DNA from: an uncultured Selenomonas sp.
Lineage (GTDB): Bacteria > Bacillota > Negativicutes > Selenomonadales > Selenomonadaceae
Length of the DNA: 27,261 nt
Reading direction: 5' to 3'
Assembly (NCBI GenBank): GCA_905373085.1
Contig: CAJPRR010000012.1
Span: 1-27,261, forward strand
A program made the position numbers and the translations under genes. Positions 1 to 7,100 of this stretch are shown one piece after another. The first letter of the stretch is position 1. Each line of letters begins with the position of its first letter. The notes under the pieces were generated by a model. It searched no databases. It was not told the origin of the DNA and saw only the letters and a program-made list of their open reading frames with translations.

Positions 1-55
1 AGATACAGCGCATCTGTGCAAATCTGGGCGACCTCATTTTATCAGCGCTTCCTTA
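1..55. repeat. End of a second copy of the palindromic 168-bp element
   Basis: Bases 6-55 match bases 1356-1405 at 47 of 50 positions, in the same orientation. This is the right-hand end of the inverted-repeat element described at 1239-1406; the rest of this copy lies outside the window. Its terminal TAAGGAA, read on the minus strand, begins with the stop codon of the substrate-binding protein gene, so the repeat abuts or truncates that gene's 3' end. Confidence 0.75.
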
Positions 56-1222
56 CTTCAACTGCATGAACCAAATTCCGCCATAGGAGAACGGAAGGAA
101 TTTTTCGTAGAATTCCTTGAGCGTGCCTTCCGGATCGACATCTGCGAACTCCTCAGGATAATACGTCTTTGCCAAATATTCAAATACAGCGCAGTCATAG
201 ACCTCGCGCGGCAATCCATGATGAGCCGAATAGATCTGCTTGTTCTTGACCGCTTTCAGCTGATTCCAGCCATCGCGCTGTGTGAACGCTTTCAAAAGTT
301 CCTGCGAATGCTCTTCAGTTGCTTCAAATCCGAGGCGCATGGCAGTAGCCTTCTTCGGCCAATAGGATCCCATGATCATGATGATGTCGGGATCCTTTTC
401 CAGAATAAATTCCGGATTGACAGGACCTGCCGACTCAACTACATCTTTTGTAATGAGATCAGCGCCGCACGCCGTTGCCAAAGCGCCCCATGCAACCTTG
501 CCGCTGTACGAAGTGCCAAATCCTTCCGGCCCTTCGTTGCCCGTCTCAATATAGACCGTCGGCTTCGGCTTGTTGATCTTATGGATGCGATCAGCGACCT
601 TTGTCACATGCTCCGTATAAAACTTTTTGAGTTCTTCCGCGCGCTCCTCCTTGCCCAACGCCTTGCCGATGGCTTCAATAGAACGCTGGTGGTTTTCAAG
701 CTTCTCCGCATGATAGTCGATATAGATGGTCGGTATTCCGGCCGCATCAATCTTCGGCTTCACATCGGATTCGTACTGATCTTTCATGTACAGCGGGATA
801 AAGATGACATCGGGATTCAGAGAAATCACCTTTTCCGTATCGAAGTTTTTTTCATTCACCGCGCCGATCAGAGGAATCTTTTCCAATTCCGGAAGCTCTG
901 TCTTGAAATGATTCCACATATCGGTGCGATATTTGCTCAAGGACGGATCGATTCCAACGATAATGTGGGCAACATCCTTGCCTGTCAGAGCCGCCATCGT
1001 CATAAACGCGCCGCCCGAAGCGCTCCACTGCACAACGACGCGTTCTGCCGGCTTTTTCAGCGTGACCTTCTGTCCTGTTACATCCGTGATCTCAATGGGC
1101 TTGTCATTCTGCGCCGCATCCTTTTTCCCATCTCCTGAGCCTCCGCAGGCCGTGAAAATCATGCTGACGATCAGCAGAAGAGCCGCAGCAGCGAAAACCA
1201 TGTACCGCTTCGTCTGAAACAT
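53..1222 (-). CDS. ABC transporter substrate-binding lipoprotein, probably for corrinoid or iron complexes
   Basis: This encodes a 389-residue extracytoplasmic binding protein of the FepB/BtuF type (COG0614-like fold). It has a short basic N-terminus, a hydrophobic stretch at about residues 8-25 and a lipobox FTAC with the acylated cysteine at 26, followed by a Gly/Ser-rich linker. Typical fold landmarks are the ADxV-like first strand region near 60 and an NPDVIFIP segment near 135. The ATG is preceded by GAGGTG at a suitable distance. The cobalamin riboswitch about 550 bp upstream on the same strand favours a corrinoid or cobalt substrate, but the sequence alone would also fit a siderophore or haem. 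Permease and ATPase genes are not visible and would lie to the left of the window. The stop codon is formed by the end of a repeat element, so the native C-terminus may be slightly altered. Base composition is more A+T-rich than in most other genes here. Confidence 0.85.
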   Translation of the reverse strand: MFQTKRYMVFAAAALLLIVSMIFTACGGSGDGKKDAAQNDKPIEITDVTGQKVTLKKPAERVVVQWSASGGAFMTMAALTGKDVAHIIVGIDPSLSKYRTDMWNHFKTELPELEKIPLIGAVNEKNFDTEKVISLNPDVIFIPLYMKDQYESDVKPKIDAAGIPTIYIDYHAEKLENHQRSIEAIGKALGKEERAEELKKFYTEHVTKVADRIHKINKPKPTVYIETGNEGPEGFGTSYSGKVAWGALATACGADLITKDVVESAGPVNPEFILEKDPDIIMIMGSYWPKKATAMRLGFEATEEHSQELLKAFTQRDGWNQLKAVKNKQIYSAHHGLPREVYDCAVFEYLAKTYYPEEFADVDPEGTLKEFYEKFLPFSYGGIWFMQLK

Positions 1223-1238
1223 AAAAACACCTCGTTTC

Positions 1239-1406
1239 TTAAGGAATCACTGATAAATTCAGCCACCCATCTTCACCCATCTGCGCTGTCCTCTCGTCGT
1301 CGACAAATCCTCGACGTAGCACCGCTACGCCTGCGGTTTGTCTCCTCGATAGGCGCAGCGCATCTGTGCAAATCTGGAAGACTTCATTTTATCAGCGCTT
1401 CCTTAA
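1239..1406. repeat. 168-bp MITE-like element with terminal inverted repeats
   Basis: The two ends are 19-bp inverted repeats, 1239-1257 against 1388-1406, matching at 17 of 19 positions and ending in TTAAGGAA/TTCCTTAA. The interior contains a second imperfect palindrome, 1302-1342, with the arm CGTAGC-acc-GCTACG at its centre and GACAAA/TTTGTC at its edges. There is no coding capacity. A second copy begins or ends at bases 1-55. The form fits a non-autonomous transposable element or a REP-like structured repeat. The transposase family is unknown. The left end stops 17 bp before the start codon of the substrate-binding protein gene. Confidence 0.7.
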
Positions 1407-1632
1407 ACTTGCAAAACAACTTCTCACAGATTCTGCCGGATCGCCGTCGATCCGGATACAAGCAAACGCATATCGTCTTTCGCTCCTGCAATCACCTCCC
1501 ACAAAAGTCTCTCTTCCAACTTCGGATTTAGATTCTGCTCATATTTCTCATACTCGTTATACACGGTTCTATGCACTCTATGCACGGGCAGCGGTGCATT
1601 CGCAATGAAGCCCGCCTCCCGCTTTTCTCCAT
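1407..1632. other. Spacer between riboswitch terminator and repeat element; no gene assigned
   Basis: An open frame of 85 codons runs through 1681-1424 on the minus strand, but it starts upstream of the riboswitch terminator and crosses it, and I recognise no family. A ribosome-binding-like GGAGG lies at about 1610-1618 with only very short frames behind it. The stretch may hold a remnant of a lost gene or be untranslated leader. No RNA gene is seen. Confidence 0.4.
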
Positions 1633-1634
1633 AC

Positions 1635-1667
1635 AAAAAGTCCGTTTCCACCAAGGAACCGGACTTT
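1635..1667 (-). terminator. Intrinsic terminator of the cobalamin riboswitch
   Basis: On the minus strand AAAGTCCG (1660-1667) pairs with CGGACTTT (1637-1644), and inner TTCC/GGAA pairs extend the stem. A run of five T follows. It lies about 110 nt after the aptamer, a sensible place for the off-state terminator of a cobalamin riboswitch. Confidence 0.75.
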
Positions 1668-1771
1668 AATCTAGGCTGCACAAAGATGCCCTGCCTGATA
1701 AACTCAGGTACAGTACATCCATGTGTACAAAATCTCCATCCCCGTCACTCGCAGGTCAATCGGCGATTGTC

Positions 1772-1938
1772 AATCAGGCAGTTCTCCTGGCTTCAGTTCA
1801 TCGTTTCTTTGCGCCTTCCCAAGAAAGATCTCAGTGACTAAAAACGCTGTGCGTTCTTCTGCAAAGTCGCTCGCTGTTACAGTGGCGTGACCGCTTTGGC
1901 TTGCACCAAATTCCCTATTAAGTCCAAAGACACCTAAT
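1772..1938 (-). ncRNA. Cobalamin riboswitch aptamer
   Basis: Read on the minus strand, the conserved cobalamin aptamer blocks appear in order: TTAATAGGGAA (1911-1921), GGTGCAAGCC (1898-1907), GCCACTGTAAC (1876-1886), GGGAAGGCG (about 1816-1824) and the B12 box AAGCCAGGAGAACTGCC (1777-1793). This combination is characteristic of the adenosylcobalamin-type class. The 3' end of the B12 box, CTGCCTGAT, is complementary to ATCAGGCAG further downstream (plus strand 1691-1699), which may form the switching helix. The first clear gene downstream is the substrate-binding lipoprotein, suggesting repression of corrinoid uptake when cobalamin is plentiful. Confidence 0.93.
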
Positions 1939-1962
1939 TCAATCATATGAAATTTTTATTAT

Positions 1963-1991
1963 ATGATAACATGAGGCTTTTAACGTGTCAA
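1963..1991 (-). promoter_or_regulatory. Sigma-70-type promoter of the riboswitch transcript
   Basis: The minus strand has TTGACA (1986-1991), a 17-bp spacer and TATCAT (1963-1968) in an A+T-rich stretch. It sits about 25-30 bp before the first conserved base of the cobalamin aptamer. Confidence 0.75.
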
Positions 1992-2039
1992 TCAAAAACC
2001 ATAAAACATAAATTGTCAACAGTATAAATTCCTCTGAGA

Positions 2040-2074
2040 AATAAAGAAGCAGCCCTTGCAGGCTGCCCCTTTAT
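2040..2074 (-). terminator. Terminator of the guanylate-kinase-like gene
   Basis: GCAGCC (2049-2054) and GGCTGC (2061-2066) form a stem with a 6-nt loop, and outer AATAAAG/CTTTATT (2040-2046, 2068-2074) extends it. On the minus strand a T-rich tail follows the stem. The hairpin overlaps the gene's stop codon, and its near symmetry could allow termination in both directions. Confidence 0.75.
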
Positions 2075-2655
2075 TGCACGCATTCCTTGAGCTTTTCCGG
2101 CGGCAGGAGCTGCATCAGCCCCATGATGGCCAGAATCTGATCGAACGCCGTCCCCGGATCCGCCGCGCTCTTGAGCTTCACGACATGCGCGGCGTCCTTC
2201 CAGTTGTCGAACTCGCTGTTGTTTTCCGCATATTCCAAATGATACTTTATTTCATTATTTTTATGTCCGAGACGAATCATGCGCTCGACGAGCGTCACAT
2301 AGTCGACCATGAGGAAGATCGTCTCGAAATTTTCTTTCAGAAGGCGTGCGAGCTGCTTGACGCCGTTCGCCTCAAGCATCACGAGGCTGATCTTGTGCTC
2401 CTGCAGCGCCGAGAGGACGTCCTTTTTCAAGATTCCGTAATAGTCGCCCTTGTAAGTGACGTGCACGACAAAGTCCTGCTTGAAGAATTCCGCCTTGCTG
2501 ACAAAGCGGTAAAACTTTGCATCGGAATCAATCTTTCCCGGCGTCCGGGTCGTATATAGCGGGATGTAATGAATCCCGAGCTGCATGAGCTTGCCGATCA
2601 GCACCGTCTTGCCTGAGGCGTGAGGCCCGACCAGCGCATAAATCTTGTTTGTCAT
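2071..2655 (-). CDS. Guanylate-kinase-like P-loop protein, atypical
   Basis: A 194-residue protein with the guanylate kinase layout. The P-loop GPHASGKT is at residues 10-17; a TTRTP motif near 40 and a KFYRF...YYG segment near 53-80 match the GMP-binding region in position. True guanylate kinases read TTRxPRxGExxGxDY there. Here the second arginine is replaced by glycine and the GE pair is lost, so GMP may not be the substrate. The ATG at 2655 is chosen because GAGAGG sits just upstream and the family starts a few residues before the P-loop; the frame stays open 26 codons further up to 2733 but without a ribosome-binding site. It is a single-gene unit with its own promoter and terminator. 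It could be a diverged nucleotide kinase or a membrane-independent GuK-fold regulator; its role is not known to me. Confidence 0.75.
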   Translation of the reverse strand: MTNKIYALVGPHASGKTVLIGKLMQLGIHYIPLYTTRTPGKIDSDAKFYRFVSKAEFFKQDFVVHVTYKGDYYGILKKDVLSALQEHKISLVMLEANGVKQLARLLKENFETIFLMVDYVTLVERMIRLGHKNNEIKYHLEYAENNSEFDNWKDAAHVVKLKSAADPGTAFDQILAIMGLMQLLPPEKLKECVQ

Positions 2656-2791
2656 AATCCTCTCCCGAAAATAAGCCGAAGCTGTCACCGAAAAAGAAAA
2701 GAGAAGGACTCTTTCCCTCGTCTCTGTTCCCATCGGGACTCAGCCCATGCAACAAAAGATACGGGTCATGCAAATCCTCTCACGTGCTATT

Positions 2792-2820
2792 ATGATACAT
2801 CATTTTTTCTCCTTTGCCAA
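2792..2820 (-). promoter_or_regulatory. Candidate promoter of the guanylate-kinase-like gene
   Basis: TTGGCA (2815-2820), a 17-bp spacer and TATCAT (2792-2797) on the minus strand, about 137 bp before the chosen start codon. The 340-bp divergent gap 2656-2994 is otherwise A+T-rich and shows no further gene; no equally good promoter was found for the plus-strand gene. Confidence 0.5.
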
Positions 2821-2994
2821 CCATATTTTCACGCCAAGGAGTCCGGATCAGTCTTATTTTTCTCTTAGAAAAAAGAGAAGAAAGGCAGGAAAAATTCACA
2901 TGAGAAAAGGAAATGCGCGGGAAAAGGCGAATACTATCCATACGAAGAAATATCCGGCAGACGAAGAATCATCATACGGAAGGCGGGATGCTCC

Positions 2995-3990
2995 ATGTAT
3001 TTTTACTGCGAGAAGTGCAAGAAGAAATATCCCATCAGCTCGATGAACTACCGCTGCGAATGCGGCGGCATGTTCCATCTGAACAAGGCGGCAAACGAGG
3101 AGACGGTGCATGACGTCACGATCGGGCACATGCACACCGATCTTTTGAGCATCAAGATCGACGGCATCGAATACCTGCTGAAGACGGAAAACCTTCTGCC
3201 GACCGGCTCCTTCAAGGATCGCGGCGCCTACACGCTGATCAACGAGATCCACCACGTCGGCATCGAGAAGATCGCTCTCGATTCGGCAGGCAATGCCGGC
3301 GCTTCCATCGCGGCCTACGCGGCAGCGGCGGACATCGACTGCACGGTCTACGTGCCGAAGGAGACGTCGCCCGACAAGCTGCGTCAGATCGCCGCCTACG
3401 GCGCGAGGATCGTCAAGACGGAAGGAGGCCGCACGGGCGCATGCCAAGCGGTCAAGGAAAACCTCGGCGACGCCTACTACGCCTCGCACGTCTACAACCC
3501 GCTCTTCTTCGAGGGCATGAAGGCGATGGCATACGAGATCTACGAGCAGCTCGGCGAGAGCGTGCCCGAGTACATCTTCCTGCCCGTCGGCAACGGCACG
3601 ATGCTCCTGGGGCTTTACTACGGCTTCATCGAGATCGGCCGCCTGCCGCGCCTCATGCCCGTGCAGAGCAAGAATTGTGCACCGCTCTACGAGGCGTTCA
3701 ACAAGATACCGGAAAGCCCGAAGACGGAGACGATTGCCGAGTCCATCCGCATCGAGCAGCCCAAGCGGCTGCACGACATGCTCGCCGCTGTCAAGAACAG
3801 CGGCGGCGATGTCCTCATCGTCGAGGACGATGACATCGTGAAGTGCAAGAGAATGCTCGGCCGCAGAGGCGTCTACGTGGAAACGACGAGCGCCGCAGCC
3901 CTCGCCGGCGCCATGCAGATCTTCGGCACGGCAAAGCCCGACAATTACCGCGTCGTCGTGCCGCTGACCGGCTCGGGACTCAAGGGCTAG
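2995..3990 (+). CDS. Threonine synthase-like PLP-dependent enzyme
   Basis: A 331-residue fold-type II PLP enzyme. The N-terminus has a zinc-ribbon-like pattern, Cys5-x2-Cys8 and Cys21-x-Cys23, as in many bacterial threonine synthases. The PLP lysine is Lys74 in GSFKDRG. DSAGNAG near 98-104 supplies the residues that clamp the cofactor ring, PVGNGT near 197-202 is the phosphate-binding loop, and PLTGSGLK closes the protein as in threonine synthase. The expected reaction is O-phospho-L-homoserine to L-threonine; a related beta-elimination or dehydratase activity is possible because no threonine pathway gene is adjacent. The protein is at the short end for threonine synthases. The start is supported by GGCGGG 7 bp upstream. 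It is the only gene on the plus strand and stands alone between a divergent promoter region and a strong hairpin. Confidence 0.85.
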   Translation: MYFYCEKCKKKYPISSMNYRCECGGMFHLNKAANEETVHDVTIGHMHTDLLSIKIDGIEYLLKTENLLPTGSFKDRGAYTLINEIHHVGIEKIALDSAGNAGASIAAYAAAADIDCTVYVPKETSPDKLRQIAAYGARIVKTEGGRTGACQAVKENLGDAYYASHVYNPLFFEGMKAMAYEIYEQLGESVPEYIFLPVGNGTMLLGLYYGFIEIGRLPRLMPVQSKNCAPLYEAFNKIPESPKTETIAESIRIEQPKRLHDMLAAVKNSGGDVLIVEDDDIVKCKRMLGRRGVYVETTSAAALAGAMQIFGTAKPDNYRVVVPLTGSGLKG

Positions 3991-4086
3991 AGCGAGCAGC
4001 GCGCTCGCTTGCGCTTGGCAAGAATGAACCGAAGAAGTCCATGCTCGCCGCCAACGCGAGCATATACTCACGTGCATGAAGCGAAC

Positions 4087-4123
4087 AGCCGCCTGCAGCC
4101 GAAAGCCTCGGCTGCAGGCGGCT
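4087..4123. terminator. Strong bidirectional terminator hairpin
   Basis: A perfect 16-bp stem pairs 4087-4102 with 4108-4123 around a 5-nt loop, followed on the plus strand by CTCTTTCT. It lies between the convergent ends of the threonine-synthase-like gene and jetC, so it can serve both. A weaker GCGAGC/GCTCGC hairpin at about 3992-4008 directly follows the plus-strand stop codon. Confidence 0.8.
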
Positions 4124-4136
4124 CTCTTTCTGCATC

Positions 4137-7100
4137 TCAAAACAGCGATTCCATGCGTCCCTCATCCGCCGCCACCTCGATGCGTGCGAGGGAAAGCGCG
4201 GCGTCGGGCGTCTTGCCTGCAATCTGGCGGCTCTTCAGGTATCGGACGCGGTTCAGTCTCGAATCGACGAGATTGAGCACATAGATGTTGTCGAAGCGAT
4301 TGTAGATGGATTCGCCGCCAAGCCCCGTGAGGCAAATGAGCTGCGTGTTGTTCTTCTTCGCCACCTCCATCAGCGGTTTCAGAAGATGCGAGGCGTTCGT
4401 CTGTGCGAAGGGGTTGTCCATCAGGAGCACCTTGCCTTCATTGCGCTCGGCGAAGATGTCCGTCTCGTCGCGCCTCATATAGTGGAGCAGGCTCGCGAGG
4501 ATGACGAAGGCGGACAAGAATCCTTCGCCGCCCGAGTTGCTCGCGACCGCGCTCCACGTGATCCGACGCTCGTACTGCTCCTCGATCTTGAACATCTCGA
4601 TGCGGATGTTTGAGATGCCGATGACATCGTCGTAAAGCCCCTTCGTCGTCAGCTGCTTGCCGATGAAATCGTGCAGCGAGTCCTCCCGTTCGAGCAGGTC
4701 GACGCCGCGCCTCGTAAGCTCCCCGACCTTTTCCTCGATACGGCTGCGATAGGCGTCTTCGTTTTCCAGCCAATCGGGCAGTTCGAGGCGCAGCATCTTG
4801 ATGGAGCGGCCGCGCACCATGATGCTCGAATTGCTGTCGATCTTGCCCAGCTGCGCATGAACCTCGCGCACATAATCCTGCAAAAGGGCGACGATCTGCT
4901 GCTCCTCCTCTTTCACCATGGCGATATCGACGAGCAGTTTTTCCACGAGATCGCGATACGACTGACGTATGACGGCAAGCTGGCGCAGCGCCTTCGACGC
5001 GTCTTCTGCGCAGGCGAGCAAGGTTTCGAGCGGCTTGCGGAAGAAATCTTCCTGGAACTCTTCGAGACGCGCCGCACCGTTGAGAACCTGCATCAGCTTC
5101 TCACGCGCCCGCGTCCTGTCGTCGCAGCCCCTCCGATAAAGTTGCTGCAGCTTCCCCATGAAGCTGCGGAGCTGCGCCATGGCAGCGCGGGAGAAGTCCT
5201 CCTCGAAGGCGGCTTCTTCCTGCGGCTCTTCCCCCTCGTATTCCGCCAAGGCCGTCAAGATGCTCTCGCATCCCTGCCGCCGCTCCTGCCATGCCGCCAG
5301 ATCCTTTTCCGTGCGGCGCTTCTGCAGCAGCAGCTCCGCCTTTCGCGCCTCATGGTCGAGTACGGGAATCGCCTCTCGCGGCAGAGGCTCTTCCTTCGCA
5401 CAGATGCGTCGCATCTCATGCTTGTTTTGTGCCATGCGCTGCTTTAAGAGAGCGAGCGACTTGTCGACGTCGTTCTTCCTGCGCTCCTCTTCGCGCAGCT
5501 TCTCAAGGCAGGCTGCCGCCTCCCTTTCGGCCTCTTCTTCCTCCGCTTCGCTGTAGAGAGCCTCACGCCATGCGTCCTGCGTCAAGCCGTACTTGTGCGC
5601 CATGCGCTGCAGATCCCTCTGGGCTTGGCGCACGCGCTCCGCCGCGATCTTTTGCCGCGCCTCAAGCTCCTGCTCGCGCTGCGAAACCTTCTGCCCGATT
5701 GCCTGATAGCGTGCCAGGCGTGCGCCGAAATCCCCCGCCGAATCTCGCAAAGCGGCGGGTCTCGCCGTCTCCTCGTAAGCGGCGAAGGCAATGTGCTCCT
5801 GCCGCAGTTCTTCCAAGCGGCGTCGGGAATCCTCCCTGCCCCTTTCCTGCGTGCGAATTGCGAGCGCCAGCCGCTCCAACTCGGCGCACAGCTCCTCCCG
5901 CTTCTGCTGCAGCGCCGCCAGCCTCGCCCGGCAACGTGCCAGCTGCTCCTTCTCCTCCAAATATCTGCCGTAGGCGTCCGTCAGCTCGCGCAGCTCTTCC
6001 GTCTGCAGTTCACGCCTTGCCGCTTCCCTTTCCAATGTGCGCAGCCCGTCTTCGAGACTCTTTTCCTCCCGCCGCAGGTTCAAGACGCTTTCCTTTGCCT
6101 GCATGACGGCTGCAGCAAGCTCCGCGCATTCTTCCTCGATGTCACGGATCTCCTGGCGCACGGCTTCGTAAAGCTGCTCCGTGACCTTCTGCTCGCGCAA
6201 TGTATCGCGCAGCTTCACATAGCCCTCGTGCTCTTCCTGCCGCCTCGTTCGTTCCTCCCGCCGGTGCGCCAATTCCGCTTCCTTCTCTTCCAACAGTCGC
6301 CGCAGCTTCTCCTCGTTCAGGAGGTTCTTGTTGAAAAGCATGTAGAAGCGGACGTTTCCGGCAAGCGGTTCGGAAGACTCGCCCTCTCGCGCCAGACTCT
6401 CGCGCGTCAGCAAGGGCACGGGCGCGGCGGTGAAGACTGTCGGCGGCTCCCGCTGCAGCCGGCAGAGCTGCGCTTCCGGCAAGATGAGCGCGTACGGCAG
6501 GAACGGATTCTTCTCGACGAGCGACAGATTCTCCTCTTCCGAAAGCCCGTTGCGCTTCAGCCATTCCATGCCGTAAACGAGGGGAATGCCGAGCGTGTCG
6601 AACACGTGCCGCAGGCCCGGCGGCAGGGCGATGCTGCGCCCCGTCCGAAGGTTCTGCAGCTCATCCTTGCAGCCTTTCTCCTCCACGGTAAGCTTCTGCA
6701 GCATCTCGCTCATTTCCCGCAGCTTGCCTTCGGCCGCTTTCAGGAGTCTCTCTCCATCGAAAAGCGCCGCCTGCGCAGGATGCAGTTCGAGATACTTGAG
6801 CGCCCGTCTGCGATAGGCGATTTCCTCCTCATAGGCCTGCAAGCTCTCGTGCTCTTTGCCAAGCGCCGCTCTCTTTTTTGCCTCCCGTTGGCGAAGCTGC
6901 TCCGACTCGCGTTCCATGCGCACGATCTCCGTGCCTATGACGGCTCTGCGCTCCTTTTTGGTGCGCTCCTTTTCCGCGCAGGCACGCGCGGCGTCGTCGA
7001 GATCCTGCGCCAGCGCTTCCAGTCTCCCCGGCTCATACTCGCCGACGATATTGCGCACGAGAGACGCCTGCCAGCGCTCGGCATAGAGGTCTTCGAGGCG

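Noticed and set aside
1302..1342. Internal palindrome read as a stand-alone terminator
   Set aside because: It has no T-run on either strand and belongs to the larger inverted-repeat element.
1424..1681. 85-codon minus-strand frame as a real gene
   Set aside because: It begins upstream of the riboswitch terminator, crosses it, has no clear ribosome-binding site and no family I recognise. Kept only as a finding.
2896..4140. Long minus-strand frame (about 414 codons) opposite the PLP enzyme gene
   Set aside because: It is antisense to a gene with complete family motifs; its residues are rich in Arg, Ala and His as expected of a shadow of a G+C-rich gene.
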